From NCBI RefSeq assembly GCF_040784915.1, contig NZ_CP160797.1, forward strand, positions 1,069,001-1,133,000: 64,000 bases of DNA, in the 5' to 3' direction. This DNA is from Bacillus vallismortis (GTDB lineage: Bacteria; Bacillota; Bacilli; Bacillales; Bacillaceae). The position numbers were made by a program, and so were the translations under genes. Within the stretch, counting starts at the first letter, position 1. Every line of letters starts with the position of its first letter. The notes under the pieces were generated by a model. That model was not told the DNA's origin, searched no databases, and worked only from the letters and a program-made list of their open reading frames with translations. Shown here in pieces: positions 24,330 through 34,115 of the stretch.

Positions 24330-26090
24330 TTGATGTTCTCAGTATTGAGAAAGCTTGGCTGGTTTTTTAAAGCATACTGGCTGCGCTATACGATTGCGAT
24401 TGTGCTTTTATTAGGAGTCAATGTCATTGAAATGTTTCCGCCGAAGCTCTTGGGAAACGCCATAGATGATATGAAATCTGGGGTGTTTACTGCAGATGGG
24501 CTGCTGTTTTATATCGGTATCTTTATTGTGCTGACGGCGGTCGTGTATATCATGTCTTATTTTTGGATGCACCAGCTGTTTGGCGGAGCGAATGTGATGG
24601 AGAGAATTCTTCGTACGAAGCTGATGGGGCATTTGCTGGCCATGTCGCCGCCGTTTTATGAAAAGAACCGGACAGGCGATTTGATGGCGCGGGGGACGAA
24701 TGACCTTCAGGCTGTCAGTTTAACGACGGGGTTTGGCATCCTGACATTAGTCGATTCTACGATGTTTATGATGACGATCTTTTTGACGATGGGATTTTTG
24801 ATCAGCTGGAAGCTGACCTTTGCCGCCATTCTCCCGCTTCCTATTATGGCGGTTGCCATCAGTCTATACGGAAGTAAAATTCATGAGCGGTTTACGGAGG
24901 CCCAAAATGCGTTCGGGGCGCTGAATGACAAGGTGCTTGAATCCGTTTCAGGCGTGCGGGTGATTCGCGCGTATGTACAGGAAACAAACGATGTCCGCCG
25001 GTTTCATGAAATGACCGCTGATGTTTATCAGAAAAATATGAAAGTGGCATTTATAGATTCACTGTTTGAGCCGACGGTGAAGCTGCTTGTTGGCGCCAGC
25101 TATCTGATCGGGCTCGGCTACGGAGCGTTTCTTGTGTTTCGGAATGAACTGACGCTTGGCGAGCTAGTTTCCTTTAACGTTTATCTCGGCATGATGATTT
25201 GGCCGATGTTTGCAATCGGTGAACTCATTAATGTGATGCAACGCGGAAATGCGTCATTAGACAGGGTAAATGAAACCCTTTCTTATGAGCCGGACGTGAC
25301 AGATCCCAAGCGGCCCGCTGAACTGAAAAAGCCTGGAGATATCGTTTTCAGCCATGTCAGCTTTACATATCCAAGCTCAACAAGCAGCAATATTCAAGAT
25401 GTTTCGTTTGCGGTGCAAAAAGGGCAGACTGTCGGGATTGCCGGGAAAACCGGGAGCGGAAAAACGACGATTATTAAGCAGCTTTTGCGCCAGTACCCCT
25501 CAGGCAAAGGGAGCATTACATTTTCAGGCGTACCGATCCAACAAATCCCCCTTGACCGGCTCCGCGGGTGGATTGGATATGTGCCGCAGGATCATTTGCT
25601 GTTCTCGCGGACGGTAAAAGAAAATATTCTATACGGAAAACAGGATGCGAGTGATGAAGAGGTTCGGCAAGCCATTGCCGAAGCACATTTTGAAAAGGAT
25701 GTACACATGCTTCCGTCCGGATTGGAGACAATGGTCGGTGAAAAAGGCGTTGCGCTGTCCGGCGGGCAGAAACAAAGAATTTCGATTGCGAGAGCCCTTA
25801 TGGCGAATCCGGAGATTTTGATCCTGGATGATTCGCTTTCTGCTGTTGATGCCAAAACCGAGGCGGCGATTATCAGCAATATCAGAAAAAACCGCAAAGG
25901 GAAAACGACATTTATTTTGACGCACCGTTTATCCGCGGTGGAGCATGCTGACCTGATTCTTGTGATGGACGGCGGCGTGATTGCTGAGAGAGGCACCCAT
26001 CAAGAGCTGATGACCAATAATGGGTGGTACCGGGAACAATATGAAAGACAGCAGCTGTTCACTGCGGAAGAAGGGGGAGCAGGGGCATGA
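24330..26090 (+). CDS. bmrC: Multidrug ABC exporter half BmrC (YheI)
   Basis: 586 aa: six-helix exporter domain (to ~320), then an ABC domain with Walker A GKTGSGKTT, signature LSGGQKQR and Walker B ILILDDSLSAVD. The residue after Walker B is Asp where the catalytic Glu usually sits, a degenerate site typical of one half of a heterodimeric exporter. It pairs with BmrD. ATG 24330 follows AAAGGAGATGAGG. Its stop overlaps the bmrD start by 4 nt (ATGA). Confidence 0.93.
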   Translation: MMFSVLRKLGWFFKAYWLRYTIAIVLLLGVNVIEMFPPKLLGNAIDDMKSGVFTADGLLFYIGIFIVLTAVVYIMSYFWMHQLFGGANVMERILRTKLMGHLLAMSPPFYEKNRTGDLMARGTNDLQAVSLTTGFGILTLVDSTMFMMTIFLTMGFLISWKLTFAAILPLPIMAVAISLYGSKIHERFTEAQNAFGALNDKVLESVSGVRVIRAYVQETNDVRRFHEMTADVYQKNMKVAFIDSLFEPTVKLLVGASYLIGLGYGAFLVFRNELTLGELVSFNVYLGMMIWPMFAIGELINVMQRGNASLDRVNETLSYEPDVTDPKRPAELKKPGDIVFSHVSFTYPSSTSSNIQDVSFAVQKGQTVGIAGKTGSGKTTIIKQLLRQYPSGKGSITFSGVPIQQIPLDRLRGWIGYVPQDHLLFSRTVKENILYGKQDASDEEVRQAIAEAHFEKDVHMLPSGLETMVGEKGVALSGGQKQRISIARALMANPEILILDDSLSAVDAKTEAAIISNIRKNRKGKTTFILTHRLSAVEHADLILVMDGGVIAERGTHQELMTNNGWYREQYERQQLFTAEEGGAGA

Positions 26091-28108
26091 AAACAGGAAA
26101 AACGTTATGGAGATACGCACTCCTTTATCGAAAATTGCTGCTCGTAGCCGTCGTTTTGCTAGCTGTCGCCGTCGGAGCAGAACTGACCGGGCCGTTTATC
26201 GGCAAAAAAATGATTGACGATCATATCCTCGGTATTGAGAAAACTTGGTACGAAGCTGCGGAAAAAGATAAAAACGCCGTTCAGTTCCACGGCACCTCTT
26301 ATGTGAGAGAGGACCGGATGCAGGAACCTGTTTCTCGAGAAAAAGAAGCGCATATTTATCAAGTGGGAATGGCGTTTTATTTTGTTGATCAGGCTGTCAG
26401 CTTTGACGGGAACAGAACGGTTTCTGACGGAAAGCTGACAATCACAAACGGAGACAAGAGCCGGACATATGCTGCCGAAAAGCTGACAAAAGAGGAAATT
26501 TTCCAGTTCTATCAGCCGGAAATAAAGGGAATGATGTTTCTGATCTGTCTGTATGGAGGCTTGCTCGTCTTTTCTGTATTTTTTCAATACGGACAGCATT
26601 ATTTGCTGCAGATGAGCGCCAATCGGATTATCCAGAAGATGAGGCAGGACGTGTTTTCGCACATACAGAAAATGCCGATTCGCTATTTTGATAACCTTCC
26701 CGCAGGCAAAGTGGTTGCGCGGATTACCAATGATACAGAAGCCGTCAGGGATTTATATGTCACAGTGCTGTCAACATTTGTGACAAGCGGAATCTATATG
26801 GTCGGCATATTCGCAGCTTTGTTTCTGCTTGATGTTAAGCTCGCGTTAGTGTGTCTGGCAATTGTGCCGATCATCTGTCTGTGGTCAATCATCTATCGGA
26901 AATACGCGTCTTATTACAATCGAAAAATCCGCTCGATCAACAGTGACATTAACGCAAAGATGAATGAGTCCATTCAAGGCATGACAATTATTCAGGCTTT
27001 CCGTCACCAGAAGGAAACGATGAGAGAATTTGAGAAATTAAATGAAGCTCATTTTTATTTTCAAAACAGGATGCTGAATTTAAACTCTTTAATGTCCCAT
27101 AACCTTGTCAATGTGATCCGAAACCTTGCGTTTGTCAGTCTGATCTGGCACTTTGGCGGTGCGAGCCTGAATGCGGCCGGAATTGTTTCTGTCGGAGTGC
27201 TGTACGCGTTTGTTGATTATTTAAACCGGTTATTTCAGCCGATCACAGGCATCGTCAATCAGTTTTCAAAGCTGGAGCTGGCACGGGTTTCCGCCGAGCG
27301 TGTTTTCGAACTGCTTGAAGAAAAGAATACGGAAGAAGCGGGTGAACCGGCGAAGGAGCGCGCGCTGGGGCGGGTTGAATTTCGTAATGTGTCATTTGCA
27401 TATCATGACGGTGAAGAGGTGTTAAAACATATTTCTTTTACCGCGCAAAAAGGCGAAACCGTAGCGCTCGTTGGCCATACCGGATCAGGAAAAAGCTCGA
27501 TTTTGAATCTTCTGTTTCGTTTTTATGATGCGCAAAAAGGGGATGTTCTGATTGATGGAAAAAGCATTTACAACATGTCAAGACAGGAACTCAGATCCCA
27601 TATGGGCATTGTGCTTCAGGACCCTTACCTATTCTCGGGCACGATCGGTTCTAACGTAAGCCTTGATGATGAAAAAATGACCGATGAAAAGATCAAAAAA
27701 GCACTGCGGCAAGTCGGGGCTGAGAGCCTTTTGGAAAAGCTGCCCCAAGGCATCAATGAACCCGTGATTGAAAAAGGGAGCACGCTATCTTCTGGAGAGC
27801 GGCAATTAATATCTTTCGCAAGAGCTCTGGCCTTTGATCCCGCCATTTTGATCTTAGATGAAGCAACGGCGCATATTGATACAGAGACAGAGGCCGTGAT
27901 CCAGAAGGCGCTCGATGTCGTCAAACAAGGACGCACCACCTTCGTCATCGCCCATCGGCTTTCAACAATCAGAAACGCGGATCAGATTTTGGTCCTTGAT
28001 AAAGGAGAAATTGTTGAGAGAGGGAACCATGAGGAATTAATGGCCGTCAAAGGACAATATTATCAAATGTATAAGCTGCAAAAAGGCAAGAAACATTCCA
28101 TAGCATAA
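26087..28108 (+). CDS. bmrD: Multidrug ABC exporter half BmrD (YheH)
   Basis: 673 aa. TM1 is followed by a ~90-residue extracytoplasmic insertion (about 45-140), then five more helices and an ABC domain with Walker A GHTGSGKSS, Walker B ILDEATAHID with the catalytic Glu, and signature LSSGERQ, which departs from LSGGQ. Together with BmrC it makes one full and one degenerate ATP site. Start overlaps the bmrC stop, and it ends at a perfect bidirectional terminator. Confidence 0.93.
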   Translation: MKTGKTLWRYALLYRKLLLVAVVLLAVAVGAELTGPFIGKKMIDDHILGIEKTWYEAAEKDKNAVQFHGTSYVREDRMQEPVSREKEAHIYQVGMAFYFVDQAVSFDGNRTVSDGKLTITNGDKSRTYAAEKLTKEEIFQFYQPEIKGMMFLICLYGGLLVFSVFFQYGQHYLLQMSANRIIQKMRQDVFSHIQKMPIRYFDNLPAGKVVARITNDTEAVRDLYVTVLSTFVTSGIYMVGIFAALFLLDVKLALVCLAIVPIICLWSIIYRKYASYYNRKIRSINSDINAKMNESIQGMTIIQAFRHQKETMREFEKLNEAHFYFQNRMLNLNSLMSHNLVNVIRNLAFVSLIWHFGGASLNAAGIVSVGVLYAFVDYLNRLFQPITGIVNQFSKLELARVSAERVFELLEEKNTEEAGEPAKERALGRVEFRNVSFAYHDGEEVLKHISFTAQKGETVALVGHTGSGKSSILNLLFRFYDAQKGDVLIDGKSIYNMSRQELRSHMGIVLQDPYLFSGTIGSNVSLDDEKMTDEKIKKALRQVGAESLLEKLPQGINEPVIEKGSTLSSGERQLISFARALAFDPAILILDEATAHIDTETEAVIQKALDVVKQGRTTFVIAHRLSTIRNADQILVLDKGEIVERGNHEELMAVKGQYYQMYKLQKGKKHSIA

Positions 28109-28113
28109 TGCTT

Positions 28114-28145
28114 ACAACCCCAAAACAATCGTGTTTTGGGGTTGT
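28114..28145. terminator. Bidirectional terminator between bmrD and yheG
   Basis: A 13-bp perfect stem (ACAACCCCAAAAC / GTTTTGGGGTTGT) with a 6-nt loop between the convergent genes. Confidence 0.88.
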
Positions 28146-28152
28146 TATGTAA

Positions 28153-28776
28153 TTAATAAGCCAGTCCGGCACGATATCCGGCATACTCGCCTGTAATGAG
28201 CTCATGATATAAAAAATCAGCTGTATCGCCGACCGTAATGCTTGTACCGCCCTCCGGCAAAACGTTACGCTCCACACGGTAATCGCCGGTTGCTGCTCGG
28301 TCCGGGAGGTAAGTGGGGCAGATGATTGTCCAGTCTAAAGAGGATTCTTTTAGCATTTCGTATACTTTTGCATGCTCCTTGGCTGCTCGGGTTAGCTTTC
28401 GTTTCGATTCACTTGTTTCAAACCGGTACTTTCCCGGTTCATATCGGGAATTAAGAATGCCTGCGGTGCCGATCGTAATCACCCGTTTGATATGCTGTTC
28501 TTTCATAATGGCGATTATATTTGCCATCGCTACAGACAAGGTATCATCACCATCTGTGCCGAGACAGCTGATCACGATCTCAGCATCCTTCATCACTTTT
28601 TTTACATCTTCCCGGCGGCGCGCATTCCCTATGACGATCCGGTCTTTTGAAAGGGGGAGCTCAGCATGATGAGATCTGACCAGAGCGTATATATCAAATT
28701 GTTCATCTGCGGCAGCTTGTTTTAAAAAAGCTTGTCCGACGCGGCCGCTGGCTCCAAATAAAGCGATTTTCATCAA
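28153..28776 (-). CDS. yheG: NAD(P)H-binding atypical SDR YheG
   Basis: A 207-aa single-domain Rossmann protein beginning [17 protein letters not shown], with a second strand ending IVIGNARR. It belongs to the NAD(P)H-binding (biliverdin reductase B-like/atypical SDR) group and lacks an evident YxxxK catalytic pair in the usual place. Function unknown. Starts ATG 28776 after CAAGGAGG. The small gene yheF lies upstream on the same strand. Confidence 0.85.
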   Translation of the reverse strand: MMKIALFGASGRVGQAFLKQAAADEQFDIYALVRSHHAELPLSKDRIVIGNARRREDVKKVMKDAEIVISCLGTDGDDTLSVAMANIIAIMKEQHIKRVITIGTAGILNSRYEPGKYRFETSESKRKLTRAAKEHAKVYEMLKESSLDWTIICPTYLPDRAATGDYRVERNVLPEGGTSITVGDTADFLYHELITGEYAGYRAGLAY

Positions 28777-28811
28777 AAAACCTCCTTGCCCCTCATTATA
28801 AAAGGATGCTC

Positions 28812-28937
28812 TCAGTTTGAACAGCGCGGGAAAGAATACCTGTACAAATAGGCAGAACGATGGGAAACATATTCATGAAGCATGGATATACTGACGAACT
28901 GAACCAGCTCCCAATTCACAATGGCAATGAAGGCCAC
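28812..28937 (-). CDS. yheF: Small protein YheF (41 aa)
   Basis: Starts at GTG 28937 behind AGGGAGG and ends at TGA 28812-28814. 41 residues, moderately hydrophobic N-terminal third ([15 protein letters not shown]), then polar with several Tyr. Length and place match the small gene yheF of strain 168. No function is known to me. Confidence 0.7.
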   Translation of the reverse strand: MAFIAIVNWELVQFVSISMLHEYVSHRSAYLYRYSFPRCSN

Positions 28938-28999
28938 CTTTATTTCCTCCCTTTTTTTCTAGGATATGTGAAGTGGGAAAAAAGGGTGACAAATAGAAA

Positions 29000-29022
29000 G
29001 AGAGCGCGAAAACCGCGCCCTC
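29000..29022 (-). terminator. Terminator of sspB
   Basis: A 9-bp stem (GAGAGCGCG / CGCGCCCTC, with one mismatch) and AAAAC loop. On the minus strand it ends in a TTTC run, about 20 nt past the sspB stop. Confidence 0.75.
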
Positions 29023-29042
29023 TATAGCCATATATTGAGTTG

Positions 29043-29246
29043 TTATTGAACGTTGCCGCCCATTTGCTGCTGAGCGAAAGAGACTAAACGTTTAGTGATT
29101 TCTCCACCGACAGAACCGTTAGCGCGGGAAGTTGTATCCGCTCCAAGGTTAACGCCGAATTCAGAAGCGATTTCAAGTTTCATTTGATCGATAGCCTGAG
29201 CTGCGCCAGGAACTACTAATTGGTTTGAAGAATTTTGGTTAGCCAT
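29043..29246 (-). CDS. sspB: Small acid-soluble spore protein SspB (beta-type SASP)
   Basis: 67 aa, alpha/beta-type SASP, a DNA-saturating spore protein. The family blocks [15 protein letters not shown] (with the GPR protease cut site at E-F/I) and [15 protein letters not shown] are intact. ATG 29246 follows AAGGAGATTT; the frame stays open upstream through the structured leader but that part is untranslated. Expressed in the forespore from a SigG promoter. Confidence 0.97.
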   Translation of the reverse strand: MANQNSSNQLVVPGAAQAIDQMKLEIASEFGVNLGADTTSRANGSVGGEITKRLVSFAQQQMGGNVQ

Positions 29247-29272
29247 GTGTAAAATCTCCTTTTTGTTTAGTA

Positions 29273-29345
29273 TGGTTGGGTTAACTGGAGTTGCACCAGT
29301 CTGTGGACCCGTCTCGGGTGTCACTGCCGCCTCGGCGTAACCCAA
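29273..29345 (-). ncRNA. tRNA-like cloverleaf in the sspB mRNA leader
   Basis: Read on the minus strand, TTGGGTTA (29345-29338) pairs perfectly with TAACCCAA (29283-29276), and the next bases are CCA. Inside are three hairpins: GCCG-AGG-CGGC, ACCCG-AGA-CGGGT, and ACTGG-TGCAACT-CCAGT. The last has a 5-bp stem and 7-nt loop, lies directly against the acceptor-like stem, and its loop resembles TTCRANY, so it looks like a T-arm. With a 7-bp acceptor the element is 72 nt. The D- and anticodon-like arms have 3-nt loops, so it is not a normal tRNA. It lies wholly within the 5' leader of sspB. Confidence 0.55.
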
Positions 29346-29367
29346 TGCTTTGCCGGCTTGTTACTAG

Positions 29368-29397
29368 TATTATGTTAAAGTGGACGGATACGCATAC
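29368..29397 (-). promoter_or_regulatory. SigG promoter of sspB
   Basis: On the minus strand GTATG (29397-29393), an 18-nt spacer and CATAATA (29374-29368), an excellent SigG match. Transcription should begin near 29360, leaving a leader of about 115 nt before the ATG. Confidence 0.8.
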
Positions 29398-29434
29398 GGA
29401 AAATTGAGTGGTAAATGTTGAGAAAGCATAAAAA

Positions 29435-29457
29435 AGCTTAGCCGTTCAGGCTAAGCT
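29435..29457 (-). terminator. Terminator hairpin of yheE
   Basis: A 9-bp stem (AGCTTAGCC / GGCTAAGCT) around a 5-nt loop. Minus-strand T run follows at 29434-29430. It overlaps the end of yheE. Confidence 0.8.
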
Positions 29458-29665
29458 AGTCATAAATATGAAAAAGCATCAGTTCATGTATTTCGTTCGT
29501 AAGAGCAGGCTTGTCAGCGCGGGCGGGAAACATATCTCCCCATTCAATTTCTCCGCTTTTATGATAGATGCCCTCATAATGGGTTCCTTTATAATAAAAC
29601 GAAATTCTCCATCCCGGAAGCTTTTCTTTTTGGAACAAAGGTTTCCAGCTGAAATGCGAAATCAT
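29456..29665 (-). CDS. yheE: Conserved small protein YheE
   Basis: ATG 29665 behind TAAGGAGCG gives 69 residues beginning MISHFSWKPLF. There are several aromatic residues and no membrane segment. The longer in-frame extension has no ribosome site. Length is close to the ~70-aa YheE of strain 168. Function unknown. Confidence 0.8.
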   Translation of the reverse strand: MISHFSWKPLFQKEKLPGWRISFYYKGTHYEGIYHKSGEIEWGDMFPARADKPALTNEIHELMLFHIYD

Positions 29666-29821
29666 GACGGCCACGCTCCTTAACATTGATATCAATTGAC
29701 CTGATGACGAACGAATTATTTTCATTGTATCACTGTTTTAGAACATCATTAAGGTCTTTGTGATGCAGTTTGTCCCAGCGATGGATAAAGATAAGCCCGC
29801 TTTATCAAAAAAGCGGACAGA

Positions 29822-31183
29822 TTACGAAGGCCATAGCGCTTCAGGGGTGGTGATCGCCTTCTCGGATAAATATGACGCGTACTCAAAGCTTCTTCGTTTT
29901 GTCAGAGAATCAACATGATGCAAATTCGGATGAGAAAAAATACTGCGGCCCGGACGCGAATTCGCTTCAAACATCCATACTTTACCGCTTTGATCAATGC
30001 CAAAATCGAAACCGATCTCCCCGATAAACCCCTCGATATGATCGTGAAGCACATGGCTTGCCGTCAGTGCGGCCGCGGAAAGCTTTTTAATGACCTCAAT
30101 TCTTTCAGCGGGAACATCGTATACTTCTGCAAGTGTTTTTACGATTCCGCCATTAGATAGATGTGTTGTAATGCTGTTTTCTCCGGAAATTTTTACTGCT
30201 ATTGCAGTCACTGTCCATTTCCCTTTTCTGTTTTTATTGGTATGGACACGGAAATCCGCTGGTTTGCCTTGAAATTCAATCAGATCCACACCTTGCTGAA
30301 TGAGAAAGTCAGACAGGTCGTGCTGTTTTTGAAATTCTGCCAGAAATGAGGCGGCGTCGGAATAATTGATAGAAGAAAATGTTTTGGCGTCATTCGTATG
30401 TTTCACCATCAGGCCATCGTCTGTTTTTGTCAGCTGATAAATTCCGGTGCCGAGTGCTCCGTTCGCTGGTTTGATATAGACTTTTTTGTATGCATCACAG
30501 AGCTCATCAATCCGCTCCTCAGATGGCGTAAGCTCGGATTTCGGCAAAAATGGGGCTGTTCTCGGATCTTTTTCGAGCAATTGATGAACGCTCCATTTAT
30601 TAAAAAATGTTTTATTAAACCATGGAATTTGATATTCATCGATCAGTCTCTTTTTTGTATGCTGCAAGAGAAGCGAATCTTCAATTTTTCGGTTTGGCAA
30701 ACGGTCATAAACGACGTTCGGCAGCGGGACGATTTTTTTCTCCCAGCCGTTTTCCCTGTATAGGAGCCCCTCAATCGTGCCTTCCTCCCAATTGATTTGG
30801 TGAGCGCCAAAAACGAAGCAGTAGCCTCCAGCTTGCTCGTGTAATGTGACAAGCTTAGAAAAAAAGAGGGAACGATCTTTAAAAGGGCGTTCAAGAGATA
30901 CGGTAAACCCCGCCGTAAAAATGCCGATTAACGGCCCGATATGTACCGTATGATCATGAATCAGAATGTCAGCCCTGCTTCGATGGGGAAGAAAAAGCTC
31001 GTGAAACAGATTTTCAGAGAGAAGTACGGTTTGTTCTAAATGCCGCCTGTAAGAAACGTGGCATCTGACAACCTTCGTCCCGAACGCGGCATGCAAGAGA
31101 CCGTCTCGCTTCAGCGAAGAGGGCAAAATCAGGGTATTTTCACTCGTTTTGTCTATGCCGATCAAAAACTGTTTATGATTCAC
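29822..31183 (-). CDS. yheD: Spore-associated ATP-grasp protein YheD
   Basis: A 453-aa YheC/YheD-family protein: N-terminal ~190 residues unique to the family, then an ATP-grasp domain with VYIKPANGALGTGIYQL (nucleotide-binding Lys), DFRVHTNKN and GEIGFDFGIDQSGKVWMFEANSRPG (metal-binding Glu/Asn). In B. subtilis YheD forms rings around the forespore. The enzymatic reaction is unknown. GTG start at 31183, overlapping the end of yheC by 11 nt. A GC hairpin (29797-29818) ends the operon. Confidence 0.9.
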   Translation of the reverse strand: MNHKQFLIGIDKTSENTLILPSSLKRDGLLHAAFGTKVVRCHVSYRRHLEQTVLLSENLFHELFLPHRSRADILIHDHTVHIGPLIGIFTAGFTVSLERPFKDRSLFFSKLVTLHEQAGGYCFVFGAHQINWEEGTIEGLLYRENGWEKKIVPLPNVVYDRLPNRKIEDSLLLQHTKKRLIDEYQIPWFNKTFFNKWSVHQLLEKDPRTAPFLPKSELTPSEERIDELCDAYKKVYIKPANGALGTGIYQLTKTDDGLMVKHTNDAKTFSSINYSDAASFLAEFQKQHDLSDFLIQQGVDLIEFQGKPADFRVHTNKNRKGKWTVTAIAVKISGENSITTHLSNGGIVKTLAEVYDVPAERIEVIKKLSAAALTASHVLHDHIEGFIGEIGFDFGIDQSGKVWMFEANSRPGRSIFSHPNLHHVDSLTKRRSFEYASYLSEKAITTPEALWPS

Positions 31184-32264
31184 GCGGAAGAACTCCTTTC
31201 TGGCGTTGCTCAGAAAACAGATATTGGCAGCGCTTTAGGGGACAAGTGTACAGCTGATCTTTTTGCTCGGGAGAGACACGCAGAATTGACTTTCTGCCTG
31301 GTTTGGAATTAATATCTAAGATCCAAATTCTCCCGTCCTTCGCAAGGCATATATCGAGACCAAGTTCAAACAGCGGCCCATAGCGCTCGTCAAGATAATA
31401 CGGAACCGACTGGGTAATCGAGAACACGTCATCAAGTAAGACTACTTGCTGTTTTTTCGGTATATCTTCAAACCAAGAATCGAATGTCAGCGCATCAGAC
31501 CCGCCTGACAAATTGGCCAACAGCCCGTGTTTGTATCCGCGTCTCACGGCTTTTCCGACTGTATTCCATTCACCTGCTTCGTTTTTTTCCATGAACAGGC
31601 GAATATCACACGGGTATTGTTCTTTATCTTGAATATTTAAATAAGGCTGAAGCAAATAGTGATGCTGAAGCACTTTTTTGCACCATGTTTTAAAAGAAGC
31701 ATGGTTGGAAAAGGTTTTTGTCTGCTTATCCTTTCCGATGTGATACGTGGCGGTTATGTTTTTCTTACCGAGATCCAATAAAATAACGCCTCTGCCTCCT
31801 GCGCCGAACGCCGGTTTTAAGATGCAGGCTTTTTCCTTGGATAAAAAGGAATGGATTTGTTCATAGCGGCTTACTTTCATCGTCTCCGGAATATAAGGAT
31901 TGATCACAGCGTGCTGCTGCAAATCATGAAGGACGGTCCATTTATCAGGAAGACCCCGCCCGATGAATTCCGTTTTCGGATATTTTTTGAGCCACTCAAC
32001 AATCGGCTTCGCTTTTTGGGATTGTGAATCCTTGCCATAAAAACAGCGGTCATAAATATAATCTGGAATCGCCAATTCAGTTTCGTTCCAAGTGCCGCTG
32101 GCCGAATGATAGACCGATGCTTTGACACGCAAGGTGTCAGGTGAAATATCAAACGGTGTAAAGCGGATGAATCGTATGCCGAATTCGGGTGCTCTTTCGG
32201 CCAGTTCTGCGGAATAATCCGCTTCATGCTGGCGGGATAAGGACATAAAACCGAGTGTTATCAT
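31173..32264 (-). CDS. yheC: Spore-associated ATP-grasp protein YheC
   Basis: 363 aa from ATG 32264 behind GGGGGAG, matching the known length. Same family and layout as YheD: ATP-grasp motifs CILKPAFGAGGRGVILLD, CDIRLFMEKNEAGEW and LDICLAKDGRIWILDINSKPG. Here the last motif has Asp in place of the usual metal-binding Glu. It is translated in an overlapping operon with yheD; the two may act together on a spore envelope component. Confidence 0.9.
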   Translation of the reverse strand: MITLGFMSLSRQHEADYSAELAERAPEFGIRFIRFTPFDISPDTLRVKASVYHSASGTWNETELAIPDYIYDRCFYGKDSQSQKAKPIVEWLKKYPKTEFIGRGLPDKWTVLHDLQQHAVINPYIPETMKVSRYEQIHSFLSKEKACILKPAFGAGGRGVILLDLGKKNITATYHIGKDKQTKTFSNHASFKTWCKKVLQHHYLLQPYLNIQDKEQYPCDIRLFMEKNEAGEWNTVGKAVRRGYKHGLLANLSGGSDALTFDSWFEDIPKKQQVVLLDDVFSITQSVPYYLDERYGPLFELGLDICLAKDGRIWILDINSKPGRKSILRVSPEQKDQLYTCPLKRCQYLFSEQRQKGVLPRES

Positions 32265-32530
32265 GATGAGACTCCCCCTTTTATTCAAAAGCTGCCGGCG
32301 GGTGTCAGCAGCTTTACGGTAAAAACATTCAGGACGAACGCAGCTGACGGTATTCTACTTTACAGATTACGATTCTTCACCTTGCCCTATTCCAGATGTA
32401 CAAGCTGATTTTCTGACAACACGAATTAGTCTCCTCGTTTGCTAAGTGATTGCATCAGCCTCTATAATACGAATAGGTACATGATCTATTAGAAAAAAGA
32501 TGAAGCACAGATGGAGGAAGATGAATAGGA

Positions 32531-33664
32531 ATGGGTATTGCAGGAACCTTTATTTTTATGATTGTGATCGGCGCTGTCATTGGCGCAGTGACCAATCATT
32601 TAGCGATTCAAATGCTATTTAGGCCATATAAAGCGTACTATTTGTTTGGGAAACGAGTCCCTTTTACCCCCGGACTGATTCCGAGAAGACGGGATGAACT
32701 TGCAAAACAAATGGGACTGATGGTCGTCAATCATCTCTTAACCCCTGCGGGTATTAAAAAGCGGCTCGTCTCCGATACAGCCAAAAAACAGGCTCTTCAA
32801 GTTGGGGAACAGCTGATTCAAAAGCTGTCACTTTCTGAAATGACAGTAAAAGAAGCGCTTGAAAAAGCCGGAGTTAAGCGTCCTGATGAAGCGGCAGACG
32901 CATGGATCAGCAGCTGGACGGATGATAAGCTGAATGAGCTTTTCCGCCAATACGAGCACCAATCATTAAAAGAGCTGGTGCCTTTGGAAGTGCAGGAAAA
33001 GCTTGAGGAAAAGATTCCGATGATTTCAGGATATATATTGTCACGCGGTGTTCATTATTTTGAAAGTGATGAAGGGAAAATCCGTCTCGGCAATATGATT
33101 GATGACTTTTTAAAAGAGCGCGGCATGCTTGGAAGCATGGTGCAAATGTTTCTAGGCAATACAAGCCTTGCAGATCGCGTGCTTCCGGAGCTTCTCAAGT
33201 TTTTGCGGAATGAGGAGACAAAAAAACTGCTTTCTGATCTCTTGAAAAACGAATGGGGCAAGCTGAGGGAGTATACGTTTTATGAAGCAGACGAAAAGTG
33301 GAATGCCAAAGCGCTCATTTTCAGCCTGAAACGAAGAGTGCTGCAAATATTTTCGACGGCTCCTTTCTTCGACAATACGATTGGCACCCTTACCCTCCGT
33401 TATGAATCTGAGCTGACCCAGCAAATGCTTCCGGCATTGTTAGATACATTACTTGAAGGGGTTTCGGCCAATCTTGAAAGTGTCTTAAAACGGATGCGCC
33501 TTGAGGAAATCGTCAAGGAGCAGGTGGATCAATTCCCGGTGCAGCGTCTTGAAGAAATGGTGCTGTCCATTTCAAAAAAAGAATTTAAAATGATTACCTA
33601 TTTGGGAGGCCTTCTAGGTGGAATCATAGGTGCGGTTCAGGCATTGTTTGTCACCCTTTTTTAA
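32531..33664 (+). CDS. yheB: DUF445 membrane protein YheB
   Basis: 377 aa with a hydrophobic helix at each end (residues ~5-25 and ~355-375) and a long soluble, helical middle. The family block [20 protein letters not shown] follows the first helix and [14 protein letters not shown] comes next. Function unknown; spore or envelope links have been suggested for the family. ATG 32531 has a weak GGAGGAAGATGAATAGGA region in front. Confidence 0.85.
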   Translation: MGIAGTFIFMIVIGAVIGAVTNHLAIQMLFRPYKAYYLFGKRVPFTPGLIPRRRDELAKQMGLMVVNHLLTPAGIKKRLVSDTAKKQALQVGEQLIQKLSLSEMTVKEALEKAGVKRPDEAADAWISSWTDDKLNELFRQYEHQSLKELVPLEVQEKLEEKIPMISGYILSRGVHYFESDEGKIRLGNMIDDFLKERGMLGSMVQMFLGNTSLADRVLPELLKFLRNEETKKLLSDLLKNEWGKLREYTFYEADEKWNAKALIFSLKRRVLQIFSTAPFFDNTIGTLTLRYESELTQQMLPALLDTLLEGVSANLESVLKRMRLEEIVKEQVDQFPVQRLEEMVLSISKKEFKMITYLGGLLGGIIGAVQALFVTLF

Positions 33665-33756
33665 GAAGAAATGATTGTTGATTAATGAAAGGTGCTCCAT
33701 AGTCTGTTATAGTGGAGTGGTATGTCAAACGGCAACGATGAAAGGAGCTATTCACA

Positions 33757-34110
33757 ATGGCTAGTAATTTTTATGATGTAGCGTATGAACTGGAAAAATC
33801 ATTACGCGGGAGCGAAGAGTTCACCCGTTTAAAAAACCTTTATGATGAAGTAAACGCAGATGAATCTGCAAAAAGCATGTTCGAAAACTTCCGTGATGTG
33901 CAGCTTAGACTCCAGCAAAAGCAAATGGCAGGAGAAGAAATTACAGAAGAAGAAGTGACGCAGGCTCAAAAAACAGTTGCGCTTGTACAGCAGCACGAAA
34001 AAATTTCTCAGCTGATGGAAGCGGAGCAGCGCATGAGCGTGCTGATCGGTGAATTAAACAAAATCATTATGAAGCCTTTAGAAGAGCTATACGGTAGTGT
34101 CGAAGGCTAA
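33757..34110 (+). CDS. yheA: YlbF/YmcA-family protein YheA
   Basis: A 117-aa all-helical protein of the Com_YlbF family, with LKNLYDEVNADESAKSMFENF and a C-terminal coiled segment. Relatives YlbF and YmcA help control RNase Y; the role of YheA itself is not established. ATG 33757 behind AAAGGAG, 92 nt after yheB, with its own likely promoter. Confidence 0.9.
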   Translation: MASNFYDVAYELEKSLRGSEEFTRLKNLYDEVNADESAKSMFENFRDVQLRLQQKQMAGEEITEEEVTQAQKTVALVQQHEKISQLMEAEQRMSVLIGELNKIIMKPLEELYGSVEG

Positions 34111-34115
34111 TCGGC

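Noticed and set aside
29247..29345. N-terminal extension of SspB (100-aa frame)
   Set aside because: The frame is open by chance through a GC-rich structured leader. The real start at 29246 has a strong ribosome site and gives the standard 67-aa SASP.
29273..29345. A functional tRNA gene in the sspB leader
   Set aside because: The D-like and anticodon-like arms have 3-nt loops, no anticodon loop of 7 nt exists and T-loop position 55 is G, so a translating tRNA is excluded; kept as tRNA-like.
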